DNA of 64,000 bases. It comes from Geodermatophilus sp. DSM 44513. GTDB taxonomy: Bacteria > Actinomycetota > Actinomycetes > Mycobacteriales > Geodermatophilaceae. The position numbers were made by a program, and so were the translations under genes. The stretch is from the NCBI RefSeq assembly GCF_032460525.1, contig NZ_CP135963.1, positions 3,286,001 through 3,350,000 on the forward strand, given 5' to 3'. Position 1 is the first letter of the stretch, and each line of letters begins with the position of its first letter. The notes under the pieces are model-generated. The model did not search any database, was not told the origin of the DNA, and saw only the letters and a program-made list of their open reading frames with translations. Below are positions 1 to 11,075 of the stretch, piece after piece.

Positions 1-839
1 GCCGGGCCGGAGACCGGCATCGGCCGGGCGGCGGCCTCGGTGCCCTGGATGTCCGGTGCGGCCAGGGTGCCGATCCGGTCCAGCGGCCAGACGATCAGCG
101 CGGCCCTGCCCACGACGTCGTCCACCGCGACCGTCCCGGACCACTGGTCGCCGATGTGGTGCGTGGAATCCGCGGAGGCCGAGCGGTGGTCACCCATGAC
201 CCACAGCCGGCCCTCGGGGACGGTGACCGGCCCGAACGCGCGGCTCTCCAGCGGGGTGTTCTCGAAGATGTAGGGCTCCTCGAGCGGCTCGCCGTCCACC
301 GTGACCCGGCCCTCGGCGTCGCAGCACTGCACCGTCTGCCCACCGGTGGCGATGACCCGCTTGACGAAGTCGTCCTCGCTGGGGGGGGCCACCCCGATGG
401 CGCGGCCCAGCCACAGCAGGCTGCTGGCGGCCCAGTTCTCGGGCTCGGCCACCTGCACCTCCGGCGTCCAGCTCTCCGGCCCCTCGAACACGACGATGTC
501 GCCGGGCTCGGGCTCGCCGAACCAGTAGGGCACCTTGTTGACCAGCACGCGATCGCCGGTGCAGCCGGGGCAGCCGCGCAGCGTCTGCTCCATGGAGCCC
601 GACGGGATGAAGAACGCCTGGACGAGGAAGGTCTTCACCAGCAGCGCCAGCACGAAGGCGGTCAGCAGGAGCACCGGCAGCTCACGCAGCAGCGAGCCCT
701 TCTCCTCCTTGCCACCCCGGCGTCCGTGGCGCCCGGAGGTCCCGCTGAGGGGGCCGGTGTCGGCGGTGGACCCGGTCGCCCGGGGGTCCTCCCCCTCCGG
801 GACGACGTCGGCGGGCCCTCCGGGCCGGTTGCTGCTCAT
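1..839 (-). CDS. lepB: Signal peptidase I (partial, C-terminus beyond left edge)
   Basis: This is type I signal peptidase, the membrane serine protease that removes signal peptides from exported proteins. The ATG at 839-837 opens a polar 50-residue cytoplasmic tail. One membrane helix follows at about residues 54-77. The motif FIPSGSMEQTL puts the catalytic Ser at about residue 82, and DDFVKRVIATGG supplies the general-base Lys near residue 155. The MGDHRSASADS box lies further on. About 279 residues are visible and the reading frame is still open at base 1, so the last few dozen residues are missing. It follows rplS at 63 bp, the usual actinobacterial order. Confidence 0.95.
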   Translation of the reverse strand, partial: MSSNRPGGPADVVPEGEDPRATGSTADTGPLSGTSGRHGRRGGKEEKGSLLRELPVLLLTAFVLALLVKTFLVQAFFIPSGSMEQTLRGCPGCTGDRVLVNKVPYWFGEPEPGDIVVFEGPESWTPEVQVAEPENWAASSLLWLGRAIGVAPPSEDDFVKRVIATGGQTVQCCDAEGRVTVDGEPLEEPYIFENTPLESRAFGPVTVPEGRLWVMGDHRSASADSTHHIGDQWSGTVAVDDVVGRAALIVWPLDRIGTLAAPDIQGTEAAARPMPVSGP

Positions 840-902
840 CGGAGCCAGCCTACGGCCGCGGGGGACCCGCCGTGGTCGAGCGGGCGCCGGGCCCGCGTCG
901 TG

Positions 903-1259
903 TCAGCGCGCGACGGTCTCGCGCTTCTCCTTGATCTTGGCGGCCTTGCCGCGCAGCTCGCGCAGGTAGTACAGCTTGGCCCGGCGCACGTCACCGCGGG
1001 TCAGGACCTCGATCTTCTCCACGACCGGGGTGTGCACCGGGAAGGTGCGCTCCACGCCGACGCCGAAGCTGACCTTGCGGACGGTGAAGGTCTCGCGGAT
1101 GCCGCCGTTCTGGCGGCGGATGACCACGCCCTGGAAGACCTGGATGCGCGAGCGGTTGCCCTCGATGACGCGCACGTGCACCTTCACCGTGTCGCCCGGG
1201 CGGAACTGGGGGATGTCGTCGCGCAGGGAGTCGGCGTCGAGTACGTCCAGGGTGTTCAT
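903..1259 (-). CDS. rplS: 50S ribosomal protein L19
   Basis: L19 is a large-subunit protein at the 30S/50S interface. The product is 118 residues, the normal size. It has the recognisable stretches [16 protein letters not shown] and [10 protein letters not shown], and a basic C-terminus ([16 protein letters not shown]). The ATG at 1259 is chosen because the protein then begins [13 protein letters not shown], as in other actinobacterial L19 proteins. It lies downstream of trmD and a Nudix gene and upstream of lepB. The 146-bp gap before it may carry its own promoter. Confidence 0.97.
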   Translation of the reverse strand: MNTLDVLDADSLRDDIPQFRPGDTVKVHVRVIEGNRSRIQVFQGVVIRRQNGGIRETFTVRKVSFGVGVERTFPVHTPVVEKIEVLTRGDVRRAKLYYLRELRGKAAKIKEKRETVAR

Positions 1260-1405
1260 CGCGGCAGTCCTGTCCTCACGGTCATGTCGGTGCAGTGCGG
1301 ACGGCAGCCGGCTCCGGCTGTCCGATCCGGGGAGCCGCACTCCGGCGGGGAGTGCGGCGTCGACGCAGCGGTGCGTCCGCAGCAGCTCTCTACTGTGCCA
1401 CAGCC

Positions 1406-1906
1406 TCAGCCGGCGAAACGCGGCGGCCCCGTCCACGGTCCGGCGGCCAGCTCCGGCAGCGACGCGGCGAGACCGGCGGGCACGAACACCTCGGTGCTCG
1501 CGGCGATCTCCTCGGCGCTCCACCACCGGTGCGGCTGGTCCTCGTGGGCCTCCAGCTCGGTCTGGCCGCGCACGTCCACCCGGTGCACCACGTCGCGGAG
1601 CAGGAAGTAGGTCTCCCGCGCGTCCACCGGCTCGCCGAGCAGGGGCGCGACCGCGCGCCGCAGCCAGACCGGGCCCTCCAGCTGCGCCGGCTGCACCACC
1701 AGGCCGATCTCCTCGGCCAGCTCGCGCACGGCCGCCGCACGCACCGTCTCGCCGGTCTCGACCCTGCCGCCGGGGGTGTACCAGTACAGGACGGGGCCGG
1801 GCGGTGTGGCCAGGTCGCGGAGCCGGGCGCCGAAGAGCAGCACCCGCCCCGCGGGGTCGAGCACGAGCACCCGGGCGGCGGCCCGCACCCGCGGGCGGTC
1901 ACCCAC
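1406..1906 (-). CDS. Nudix hydrolase
   Basis: A 166-residue single-domain Nudix hydrolase, the family that cleaves nucleoside-diphosphate-linked substrates. The box runs [20 protein letters not shown] then EIG at about residues 46-68 and keeps the catalytic REL-EE glutamates. The substrate cannot be told from sequence. The GTG start at 1906 lies inside trmD and overlaps its end by eight bases, so translation is probably coupled to trmD. A Nudix gene between trmD and rplS is not part of the core ribosomal operon in mycobacteria, so it looks like a lineage-specific insertion. Confidence 0.85.
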   Translation of the reverse strand: MGDRPRVRAAARVLVLDPAGRVLLFGARLRDLATPPGPVLYWYTPGGRVETGETVRAAAVRELAEEIGLVVQPAQLEGPVWLRRAVAPLLGEPVDARETYFLLRDVVHRVDVRGQTELEAHEDQPHRWWSAEEIAASTEVFVPAGLAASLPELAAGPWTGPPRFAG

Positions 1907-2645
1907 CCGCGTCGAGGACGGCGCGGTCGGCCTCGCCCAGCGCCCCGTCGGGCAGCGCGGCCAGCAGGTCCGGCCGGCGGGCCGCCGTCCGCCGCAGCGA
2001 CTCCGCCCGCCGCCACCGCGCGATGGCGGCGTGGTCGCCGGACAGCAGCACCGACGGGACGTCGTGGCCGCGCCAGGAGGCCGGCCGGGTGTAGGCCGGG
2101 CCCTCCAGCAGGCCGTCGGCGTGCGAGTCGTACTCCACGGACTCCCGGTTGCCGACGACGCCGGGCAGCAGCCGGGTCACCGCCTCCACCATGACGAGCA
2201 CGGCGGACTCGCCGCCGGCCAGCACGTAGTCCCCGATCGAGACCTCCGACACCGGCCCGGCCCCCGCCGCCCAGTCGGCGACCCGCTGGTCGATGCCCTC
2301 GTAGCGGCCGCAGGCGAAGACCAGGCCCGGCTCGGCCGCCCACTGCGTGGCCAGGGCCTGCGTGAACGGTCGGCCCGCCGGGGTGGGCACGACCAGCCGG
2401 GTGCCCGGCGGGCGGACGGCCTCCAGCGCCCGGGCCCACGGCTCGGGCTTCATCACCATGCCGGGGCCGCCGCCGTAGGGGGCGTCGTCCACGGTGCGGT
2501 GCAGGTCGTCGGTCCACTGCCGCAGGTCGTGCACGCCGACGGCGACCAGGCCGCGCTCGGCGGCCCGGCCCAGCAGCGACTGGCGCAGCGGGGCGAGGTA
2601 CTCGGGGAAGATGGTGATGACGTCGACCCGGAACGGCGGGCTCAC
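1899..2645 (-). CDS. trmD: tRNA (guanine37-N1)-methyltransferase
   Basis: TrmD transfers a methyl group from S-adenosylmethionine to G37 next to the anticodon, which prevents frameshifting. The 248-residue protein begins with the typical FRVDVITIFPEYLAPL. It carries the trefoil-knot segments FACGRYEGIDQRV and EVSIGDYVLAGGE, which form the SAM pocket, and the PYGGGPGMVMKPEP segment. The ATG at 2645 overlaps the rimM stop by four bases (ATGA). It belongs to the rpsP-khpA-rimM-trmD operon. Confidence 0.97.
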   Translation of the reverse strand: MSPPFRVDVITIFPEYLAPLRQSLLGRAAERGLVAVGVHDLRQWTDDLHRTVDDAPYGGGPGMVMKPEPWARALEAVRPPGTRLVVPTPAGRPFTQALATQWAAEPGLVFACGRYEGIDQRVADWAAGAGPVSEVSIGDYVLAGGESAVLVMVEAVTRLLPGVVGNRESVEYDSHADGLLEGPAYTRPASWRGHDVPSVLLSGDHAAIARWRRAESLRRTAARRPDLLAALPDGALGEADRAVLDAGG

Positions 2646-3163
2646 AGGTCGAGCAGCCCCTCGGGCGGGTCCACGACGAGGGAGCCACCGGCGAGGTCGA
2701 CGGTCGGCACGATCGCGGTGACGAACGGCACCAGCAGCTCCCCGCCGCCGACCCGGCGGACGACGAGCAGCTCGGCACCCTCGTGGCGGACCGCGTCGAC
2801 GGTGCCGAGCTCCGCGCCGTCGGGCAGCCGGGCGGTCAGGCCGACGAGCTGGTGGTCGTAGAAGACGTCGTCCTCGAGCGGCGGGAGCTCGGCCACCGGC
2901 ACGTGCAGCTCGGTGTTGCGCAGCTCCTCGGCGGCCTCGCGGCTGACCACCCCGTCGAGGGCCAGCAGCAGCACCTGGCCGTTCCAGCGGTGCCCCACGA
3001 CGGTCAGCGGGCCGCGGCCGGCGGGGTCGGTGCGCAGCACGCTGCCGGGGGCGAACCGGAGATCGGGGTCGTCGGTGCGCACCTCCACGGTCACCTCCCC
3101 GCGGACACCGTGGGGCCGGCCGATGCGGCCGACCACCACGGTGTCGTCGGGCTCTGGGTCCAC
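2642..3163 (-). CDS. rimM: Ribosome maturation factor RimM
   Basis: RimM binds S19 and helps mature the 3' domain of 16S rRNA. The 173-residue product has the N-terminal barrel start VVVGRIGRPHGVRGEVTVE. The C-terminal PRC barrel contains DHQLVGLTARLPDG and LLVPFVTAIVPTVDL. The GTG at 3163 is the only usable start between the khpA stop and the conserved domain. It leaves a 32-bp gap to khpA. The stop overlaps the trmD start by four bases. Confidence 0.95.
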   Translation of the reverse strand: MDPEPDDTVVVGRIGRPHGVRGEVTVEVRTDDPDLRFAPGSVLRTDPAGRGPLTVVGHRWNGQVLLLALDGVVSREAAEELRNTELHVPVAELPPLEDDVFYDHQLVGLTARLPDGAELGTVDAVRHEGAELLVVRRVGGGELLVPFVTAIVPTVDLAGGSLVVDPPEGLLDL

Positions 3164-3195
3164 GGTGCGGTGCTCGAGGTGCTCGGAGGGGACGG

Positions 3196-3432
3196 TCAGC
3201 GCCCGTCGGTGTCGACGACGTCGACCCGCAGGCCCCGGCCGCCCACCCCGGTCATCACCGTGCGCAGCGCCCGCGCGGTGCGCCCACCGCGGCCGATGAC
3301 CTTGCCGAGGTCGTCGGGGTGCACCCGGACCTCGAGGGTCTTGCCGCGACGGTTGGTCAGCAGGTCGACCGTGACCTCCTCGGGGTGGTCCACGATGCCC
3401 TTGACCAGGTGCTCGAGCGCCTCTTCGAGCAC
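3196..3432 (-). CDS. khpA: KH-domain RNA-binding protein KhpA
   Basis: A 78-residue single KH domain protein with the RNA-binding loop GKVIGRGGRTARAL (GxxG motif GRGG). The family binds RNA, and in other bacteria it acts with KhpB in cell-envelope and division control. It sits between rpsP and rimM, its conserved place (Rv2908c position in Mycobacterium). The GTG start at 3432 lies three bases after the rpsP stop. No separate ribosome-binding site stands out, so translation is probably coupled. Confidence 0.93.
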   Translation of the reverse strand: MLEEALEHLVKGIVDHPEEVTVDLLTNRRGKTLEVRVHPDDLGKVIGRGGRTARALRTVMTGVGGRGLRVDVVDTDGR

Positions 3433-3435
3433 GGA

Positions 3436-3921
3436 CTACTCGGCGGCCGTCGTGGGAGCACCACCGGAGGCCGCGCCCTCGCCGCCGGCACCGGCGGCCT
3501 CGGCCACCGTGTCGGCGGGCGACTCGGCCCGCGGGGCGGCCTTCTTCTTCGGGGTGGTGGCGCCGGCGGCCGGCTCCTCGCCTCCGGAGTTGCGGACGGC
3601 GTCCTCGTAGATGGCCTTCTTGTCCGGCTTCGGGGCGGCGACGCGCATGGGCGGCGGCGCGGCCTCGCCCTTGAACCTCTGCCAGTCGCCGGTGACCCGG
3701 AAGATGGCCGCGACCGGCTCGGTCGGCTGGGCACCGACACCCAGCCAGTACTGCGCCCGCTCGGAGTCGACCTCGATGAAGGAGGGCTCCTCCTTGGGGT
3801 GGTACTTGCCGATCGTCTCGATGACCCGGCCCTCGCGCTTGGTGCGGGAGTCGGCGACGACGATGCGGTAGTACGGGGCACGCATCTTGCCCAGACGCAT
3901 GAGCTTGATCTTGGTGGCCAC
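3436..3921 (-). CDS. rpsP: 30S ribosomal protein S16
   Basis: S16 is a small-subunit assembly protein. The 161-residue product starts [20 protein letters not shown], and the S16 core ends near residue 85. A tail of about 75 residues follows, rich in Ala, Pro, Glu and Lys ([19 protein letters not shown]). Such tails are common in actinobacteria and are probably disordered. The GTG at 3921 is supported by GAGGAGAAC about ten bases upstream. This is the first gene of the rpsP-khpA-rimM-trmD operon. Confidence 0.96.
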   Translation of the reverse strand: MATKIKLMRLGKMRAPYYRIVVADSRTKREGRVIETIGKYHPKEEPSFIEVDSERAQYWLGVGAQPTEPVAAIFRVTGDWQRFKGEAAPPPMRVAAPKPDKKAIYEDAVRNSGGEEPAAGATTPKKKAAPRAESPADTVAEAAGAGGEGAASGGAPTTAAE

Positions 3922-4245
3922 GGTGGGTGGGGTTCTCCTCGAACGCTGTCTGTCGGTGCTCGCCGGACGGACGCGTGGGGTTGCGCCGGGGCGGAGCCAG
4001 GGACACGGCCGGCAGCGGTGAGAGGGCCGCGCACCGCCGTGTTCGACCGACCATGATGCCAGACGGCGCACCGGCGCCGTCCGGCCCCTCGGGCCCGGGC
4101 CGGGACCGCGGACCGCAGCCCACTGCTGGACCGGCTCCACCTGGACTGACCTGCCGCTGCCGGCGGTGGCCCACCGGTGCGGGTCCACCGATCCCTCGGT
4201 GTCCGGCCGGGCCTCCCGCGCGGCCCGCGGCACGACGCCGTCGCA
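3922..4245. other. Intergenic region upstream of rpsP
   Basis: These 324 bp separate the proS stop from the rpsP start; both genes read leftward. No credible gene is seen. A perfect 8-bp inverted repeat with a 4-base loop (GACGGCGC and GCGCCGTC) lies at 4062-4081. It could end the proS transcript or belong to the rpsP leader. On the minus strand it is followed by GGCATCATGG, a weak -10-like stretch. The rpsP promoter presumably lies here, but no consensus pair is convincing. Confidence 0.4.
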
Positions 4246-6015
4246 CTACCGGGATCGGGCCGCCGAAGGCTGACGGACGGCGGTCAGCACCGCCGCGGCG
4301 GCCTCGGTCACCGGGACCTCCGACCGCTCCCCGGTGGCCCGGTCCCGCAGCTCGACGACGCCCTGGGCGAGCCCCCGGCCGACGGTGACGATGGTCGGCA
4401 TCCCCAGCAGCTCGGCGTCCTTGAACTTCACGCCGGGTGAGACCCGCGGCCGGTCGTCGTAGAGCACGGTGAGCCCGGCGGCGACCAGCTCGCCGGACAG
4501 CGCCTCGGCGGCCTCGAACACCGCCGCGTCCTTGCCGGTGGCCACCACGTGCACGTCGGCGGGCGCGACCTCCCGCGGCCAGACCAGGCCCAGCTCGTCG
4601 TGCGTGGACTCCGCGATCGCGGCCACGGCACGGGAGACGCCGATGCCGTAGGAGCCCATGGTGACGGTGACGAGCTTCCCGTTCTCGTCGAGCACCTGCA
4701 GGCCGAGGGCGTCGGCGTACTTGCGGCCGAGCTGGAAGATGTGGCCCAGCTCCACGCCGCGGGCCAGCTCCAGCGGGCCGGAGCCGTCGGGGGCGGGGTC
4801 GCCGGGCAGCACCTCGGCGGCCTCGATGACGCCGTCCCAGGTGAAGTCCCGGCCGGCGACGAGGTCGAACACGTGCCTCCCCGGCTCGTTGGCCCCGGTG
4901 ATCCACCGGCTGCCGGGCACCACCCGCGGGTCGACCAGGTAGCGGATGCCGGCCTTGCCCCCGCTGCCGAGCACCTGCGGGCCGATGTAGCCCTTGACCA
5001 GCTCCGGGTGGGCGGCGAAGTCGGTGAACGGCTGCACCTCGGCCGGCGCGACCTGGGCCTCCAGCCGCTTGGCGTCCACCTCGCGGTCGCCGGGCAGGCC
5101 GACGACCAGCGGTTCGCGGGTGCCGTCGGGGTGCACGAGCGTGACCACGACGTTCTTCAGCGTGTCCGCGGCGGTGTACCCGGCGTCCGGGAACAGCTGC
5201 CGCGCCACCGCGACCAGCGTCTCGATGGTCGGGGTGTCCGGGGTGTCCTCGACGTGCGCGGCCGGCAGGCCCTCGATCGGCACCTCGTCCGGGACGACGG
5301 TGGTCACCGCCTCGACGTTGGCCGCGTAGCCGCCGGCCGAGCGGACGAAGGTGTCCTCCCCGATGGGGGTCGGGTGCAGGAACTCCTCGCTGCGGGACCC
5401 ACCCATCGCCCCCGACATCGCCGAGACGATCACGTACTCCAGGCCGAGGCGGTCGAAGACGCGGATGTAGGCCTCGCGGTGCGCCGCGTAGCTCGCGTCC
5501 AGCCCGGCGTCGTCGACGTCGAAGGAGTAGCTGTCCTTCATGGTGAACTCACGGCCGCGGAACAGCCCGGCCCGGGGCCGCGCCTCGTCCCGGTACTTGG
5601 TCTGGATCTGGTACAGGGACAGCGGCAGGTCCTTGTAGGAGCTGTACAGATCCTTCACCAGGAGGGTGAACACCTCCTCGTGGGTGGGGCCGAGCAGGTG
5701 GTCCACGCCGCGGCGGTCCTGCAGCCGGAAGAGGTTGGGGCCGTACTCGGTCCACCGGCCGGTGGCCTCGTAGGGCTCGCGCGGCAGCAGCGCCGGGAAG
5801 TGCACCTCCTGGGCGCCCATCGCGTCCATCTCCTCGCGGACGACGCGCTCGACGTTGCGGAAGACCCGGTAGCCCAGCGGCAGCCAGGTGAACCCGCCCG
5901 GCGCGGCCCGCCGGATGTAGCCGCCGCGCACCAGCAGGCGGTGGCTGGGGACCTCGGCGTCGGCCGGGTCGTCGCGCAGGGTGCGCAGGAACAGGGTCGA
6001 CATACGGAGGAGCAC
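4246..6015 (-). CDS. proS: Proline--tRNA ligase (bacterial type with editing insertion)
   Basis: ProRS is a class II synthetase that charges tRNA-Pro. The 589-residue length and the insertion between motifs 2 and 3 (about residues 220-400) mark the bacterial type, whose INS domain deacylates Ala-tRNA-Pro. Visible motifs are [16 protein letters not shown], the motif 2 region [20 protein letters not shown], and the C-terminal anticodon-binding domain with [20 protein letters not shown]. The GTG at 6015 ([17 protein letters not shown]) is preferred over the ATG at 6003 because GGGAG lies eight bases before it and actinobacterial ProRS proteins share this leader. Confidence 0.96.
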   Translation of the reverse strand: MLLRMSTLFLRTLRDDPADAEVPSHRLLVRGGYIRRAAPGGFTWLPLGYRVFRNVERVVREEMDAMGAQEVHFPALLPREPYEATGRWTEYGPNLFRLQDRRGVDHLLGPTHEEVFTLLVKDLYSSYKDLPLSLYQIQTKYRDEARPRAGLFRGREFTMKDSYSFDVDDAGLDASYAAHREAYIRVFDRLGLEYVIVSAMSGAMGGSRSEEFLHPTPIGEDTFVRSAGGYAANVEAVTTVVPDEVPIEGLPAAHVEDTPDTPTIETLVAVARQLFPDAGYTAADTLKNVVVTLVHPDGTREPLVVGLPGDREVDAKRLEAQVAPAEVQPFTDFAAHPELVKGYIGPQVLGSGGKAGIRYLVDPRVVPGSRWITGANEPGRHVFDLVAGRDFTWDGVIEAAEVLPGDPAPDGSGPLELARGVELGHIFQLGRKYADALGLQVLDENGKLVTVTMGSYGIGVSRAVAAIAESTHDELGLVWPREVAPADVHVVATGKDAAVFEAAEALSGELVAAGLTVLYDDRPRVSPGVKFKDAELLGMPTIVTVGRGLAQGVVELRDRATGERSEVPVTEAAAAVLTAVRQPSAARSR

Positions 6016-6151
6016 CGCAGGAGTCTCCCAGGCGCCCGGCGGCGGCCGCGCGGGAGTTCCCGGCGTCCGGGCTCACCTCCGCGGGTCCGGGCTCACGACC
6101 GGCGGTGAGCCAGGACCGGCGACGATCAGCTCACCTGATCGTCGGGGGCGC

Positions 6152-7227
6152 TCAGGCGACCACGCGGCCGCGCAGCACGATCCGCCGGGGGCGGGCCAGG
6201 GTGTCCAGGTCGGTGCGCGGGTCGGCGTCGTAGACCACGACGTCGGCCGGGGCGCCGTCGGTGATGCCGGGCAGCCCCAGCCACGACCGCGCGGACCAGG
6301 AGGCCGCGGCCAGCGCCGCCTCGGCGGGGATCCCGGCCGCGTGCAGGGCCCGCACCTCGTCGGCGATCCGGCCGTGGTCGATGCCGCCGCCGGCGTCGGT
6401 GCCCGCGAACACCGGGACGCCGGCCTCGTACGCGGCGCGGACGACGGCGCCCGAGGAGGCGTACAGCCGGCGCATCGTGCTGGCGTAGGCGGGGAACCGC
6501 TTCTCCCCCGCCGTCGCGAAGCCGGGGAAGTTCGCCACGTTGACCAGCGTCGGGACGACCGCGGTGCCGCGGGCGGCCATCTCCCCGACGAGGTCCTCGG
6601 TCAGGCCGGTGCCGTGCTCGACGCAGTCGATGCCGGCCGCGACGAGGTCCGGCAGCGCGTCGGTGCCGAAGGTGTGCGCGGTCACCCGGGCGCCCTCGGC
6701 GTGCGCGGCGGCGATCGCGGCGGTGAGGACGTCGGCCGGCCACTCCGGGGCGAGGTCGCCCACGCCGCGGTCGATCCAGTCGCCCACCAGCTTCACCCAG
6801 CCGTCGCCGCGGCGGGCCTGCACCCGCACCTCCTCGACCAGCGCCTCGGGCTCGACCTCGACGGCCAGCCCGGGGATGTAGCGGCGGGTGCGGGCGATGT
6901 GCCGGCCGGCGCGGAGGATCGTCGGCAGCTCGGGGTCGTCGTCCAGGGCGCGGGTGTCGACCGGGGAACCGCAGTCGCGCAGCGCCAGCACCCCGGCGTC
7001 CCGCTCGGCGAGCGCCTGGTCGCGGGCGGCGGCGAGGTCCTCGGTGTGCCCACCGCCCCGCGCGATGCCGACGTGGCAGTGCGCGTCGACCAGGCCGGGC
7101 ACCAGCCAGCCTCCCCGGGCCACCGTCTCCGCGCCGGGCACCGGGTCGGAGGTGAACCGCCCGTCGCGGACCCACACGTCCCGGTGCTCGCCGTCGGGCA
7201 GCACCACCCCGGACAGGTGCAGCCCGG

Positions 7228-7231
<4 letters not shown>
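6152..7231 (-). CDS. Amidohydrolase family protein
   Basis: A 359-residue metal-dependent amidohydrolase of the imidazolonepropionase/prolidase-like group. Expected ligands are visible: the HxH pair in VDAHCHVG (about residues 51-53), Lys in WVKLVGDW, His in VTAHTFG, His in CVEHGTG and Asp in FAGTDAGGG. The substrate is unknown. The GTG start overlaps the ffh stop by four bases. An amidohydrolase next to ffh also occurs in Mycobacterium (Rv2915c), so the pairing is conserved although no shared function is known. Confidence 0.88.
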
Positions 7232-8820
<1,589 letters not shown>

Positions 8821-8969
8821 AGCACGTCCTCGTCAGAACTCGCGGGCGCGGCCGGCCGGCCGCTGCGACCGGCTGCTCGGCCTCGGGCGCCCGGGGACCC
8901 CGGAGCCGTCGCGCCACCTGGGGCCAGCGTAACCAGCGCCACCGGCCGCCGGGTGCGTGCGCGGGGCCC

Positions 8970-9287
8970 TCAGGCGGGTCCGGGGCCCGGCGGGCGGTCG
9001 CCACGGCCGAGCACCAGGGACAGGAAGTCGCCGACCCGCACGTGCTGCTCCACCGGGTGCCGGAAGCGGCTCTGCGGCACGACGGTGTACCGGTTGCGCC
9101 GGCCGATCCGCTGCCGGACGACGTAGCCGGCCTCCTCCAGGTCCCCGACGATCGTCTGCACCGCGCGCTCGGTGATGCCGACCCGCTCGGCGACGTCGCG
9201 GATCCGGGCGTCCGGGTCGGCGGCCAGGCTGACCAGCACGTGGCCGTGGTTGGACAGGAAGGTCCACCCGGGTGGGGGCGCGGTCAC
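8970..9287 (-). CDS. Winged-helix transcriptional regulator (small)
   Basis: A 105-residue protein that is nearly all one MarR/ArsR-like winged helix. The segment DARIRDVAERVGITERAVQ looks like the helix-turn-helix. It is followed by TIVGDLEEAGYVV and a wing, RQRIGRRNRYTVV. No ligand domain is present. The GTG at 9287 has no clear ribosome-binding site, so it may be leaderless or the start could differ. It is divergent from the USP-like/baeRF pair across 201 bp, which suggests but does not prove that it controls that pair. Confidence 0.75.
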   Translation of the reverse strand: MTAPPPGWTFLSNHGHVLVSLAADPDARIRDVAERVGITERAVQTIVGDLEEAGYVVRQRIGRRNRYTVVPQSRFRHPVEQHVRVGDFLSLVLGRGDRPPGPGPA

Positions 9288-9488
9288 GGGCAGGACCGTA
9301 CGGGAGGACCCCCGCCCCCACCGCCCTCCGGCCCCCTGTCGCGCGCTGCTGGTTTCCGGTATCGTCGTTCCTGCGAGGGGAGTACCCGATCGCGCCAGCG
9401 ACAGCCGCCACCCGTCAGTCCCGGCTCCGGCCCGGGTGGCGCCGGTCCTCCGGGACCGGGGGAGACCTCGCCACACCCGGGAGGCCCC

Positions 9489-9953
9489 GTGACCCTGCCG
9501 CTCGCCCCACCCCCGCGCCCCGACGCACCGTCACCCACCACATCGGCGCCCACCGCACCGGCGCGGGCCCCCGCCCGCACGCCCCGGGCCAACGCGCCCC
9601 GCCTGCTGGCCGTCGTGCTGGGCCGGGACGGCGCCGTGGACGTCCTCGACGCCGCCTACGGCCGGGCGCGGGAGACCGGGCAGGAGGTGCACACCGCCGT
9701 GCTCCTCCCCCGCGTGCCGTTCACCCTGGACGCCCGGCTGCTGGCCGCCCTGTCCGAGGAGGCCGACCGCGAGGCCGCCGACGTCCTCGCGCTGGCCCGC
9801 TCCCGCGCGGCCGCGGCCGGCGTCCCGGCGCGGATCAGCCTGCACCGCCTGGCCGGCCTGCACGGCCGGCGCCGCGAGCGCGTCCTCGACCGCGCGGTCA
9901 CCCGACTGGCCCGGCGCCTGGACGCCGTCCCGCTGCGCGGGGACGGCGCGTGA
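9489..9953 (+). CDS. Hypothetical protein, universal-stress-protein-like
   Basis: A 154-residue protein of uncertain family. After a Pro/Ala-rich N-terminus it shows alternating strands and helices (RLLAVVLGRDGAVDVLDAAY, EEADREAADVLALARSRAAA). This resembles the UspA fold, but no ATP-binding glycine motif is recognisable. The GTG at 9489 has GGGAGG five bases upstream. Its stop overlaps the next gene's GTG by four bases, so the two are probably made together. The shared transcript suggests a role in stress or stationary-phase ribosome protection. That link is inference. Confidence 0.6.
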   Translation: MTLPLAPPPRPDAPSPTTSAPTAPARAPARTPRANAPRLLAVVLGRDGAVDVLDAAYGRARETGQEVHTAVLLPRVPFTLDARLLAALSEEADREAADVLALARSRAAAAGVPARISLHRLAGLHGRRRERVLDRAVTRLARRLDAVPLRGDGA

Positions 9954-10990
9954 CCGCCGCCCCGCCACGGGCCGAGTGGCCCACGCCGGAGCAGGTGCTG
10001 CTGCTCCAGTCGGTCAGGGCCGACCCGTGCGTCTCGCTGTTGGCCACCACCCGGCCCGCACCGCGGATGACCGACGCGGACGCCGCGACCCTGGAGCGGC
10101 TGGCCGCCGACGCCACCGCCCGGCTCGCCGGGCAGGGAGGCGCCGACCTGGCCGGCGCGCTGGCCGAGACGGTCGCCCGCGCCCGCTCCGGGCCGACCGG
10201 CCGGGGCATCGCGGTGTTCGTCAACCCGGTCGTCCGCGAGGTCGTGCGGCTGCCGGTGGCCGTCACCGACCGGGCCGTCGTCGACCCGACCTTCGCCACC
10301 CGGGACCTGGTCCGCACCCTGCACCGCACGCCGCGGCACCTCGTGCTGCTGCTGTCGGAGCGGGAGGCGCGGCTGCTCGAGGGCGTGGCCGAGGACCTGC
10401 GGCCCCCGCCCCGCGCGCCGTTCCCGATCACCGCCGACGACCTGCCGCAGGACGCCTTCCTGCGCCGGGTGGACCAGGCGCTGGGCACCCACCGGCGGCT
10501 GCACCCGGCCCCGCTGGTCCTGGTCGGCGCGGAGCGCACGATCACCCGCTTCCGGAAGCTGTCCCGGAACCTCGACCGGCTGGCCGGGACGGTGACCGGG
10601 AGCCTGGTGAGCGCGCCGCTGCCGGACCTGGTGCCGCGGGTCCGCGAGGTCCTGGACGCCTACCTGCTGAGCCGGCAGGGCGAGGCGCTCGCGCTGCTGG
10701 ACCGGCGGCGCTCCCGGGCGGCCGTGGTGGAGGGCATCGACGCGGTGTGGCTGGCGGCGCGGTGCGAGCGGCCGGAGATGCTGGCCGTGGAGGAGGGCTT
10801 CACCTACCCCGCCCGGCTGAGCCCGGACGGCGACTTCCTGACCCCGGCCACCGACGTCGACCACCCCGACGTGGTCGACGACCTGGTGGACGAGGTCATC
10901 GAGACCGTGCTGCTGCGCGGCGGCTGGGTGGCCCTCGTCGCCGACGGCACCCTCGCCGACCAGGGCCGGGTGGCGCTGACGGTCCGCTGA
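9950..10990 (+). CDS. baeRF-type (eRF1-like) protein, Balon-like ribosome hibernation factor candidate
   Basis: A 346-residue protein that I recognise as a bacterial archaeo-eukaryotic release-factor relative (baeRF family 3). Typical stretches are LLLQSVRADPCVSLLATTRP near the start, RHLVLLLSEREARLLEG, the mid-domain LVLVGAERTITRFRKLSRNL, and the C-terminal VVDDLVDEVIETVLLRGG. Balon of Psychrobacter and Rv2629 of Mycobacterium, relatives in this superfamily, bind the ribosomal A site in dormant cells. Hibernation is therefore the best guess here, but no catalytic GGQ-type motif is seen and function is inferred. GTG start overlaps the USP-like gene. Confidence 0.72.
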   Translation: MTAAPPRAEWPTPEQVLLLQSVRADPCVSLLATTRPAPRMTDADAATLERLAADATARLAGQGGADLAGALAETVARARSGPTGRGIAVFVNPVVREVVRLPVAVTDRAVVDPTFATRDLVRTLHRTPRHLVLLLSEREARLLEGVAEDLRPPPRAPFPITADDLPQDAFLRRVDQALGTHRRLHPAPLVLVGAERTITRFRKLSRNLDRLAGTVTGSLVSAPLPDLVPRVREVLDAYLLSRQGEALALLDRRRSRAAVVEGIDAVWLAARCERPEMLAVEEGFTYPARLSPDGDFLTPATDVDHPDVVDDLVDEVIETVLLRGGWVALVADGTLADQGRVALTVR

Positions 10991-11016
10991 CCGCCCCCCA
11001 GGTGACCGGGTGGAAC

Positions 11017-11075
11017 CGGCCCCTCGCAGGGTCCCGCCGCGAGCTCGCGAGCGGTGGGGGGCGAGGGGTCCTTCC
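11017..11075 (-). terminator. Stop-codon palindromic repeat, copy A
   Basis: This is one member of a repeated element family. On the minus strand it follows directly from the TGA of the zinc-ribbon gene: TGAGGAAGGACCCC. Outer arms CCCCTCGC (11020-11027) and GCGAGGGG (11061-11068) pair perfectly. The centre holds CCGC...GCGG around CTCGCGAGCTCG. It lies between convergent genes and probably ends transcription from at least the minus side. Confidence 0.75.

Noticed and set aside
4062..4081. A riboswitch or S16 autoregulatory leader before rpsP
   Set aside because: Only one short hairpin is visible and no known motif can be matched.
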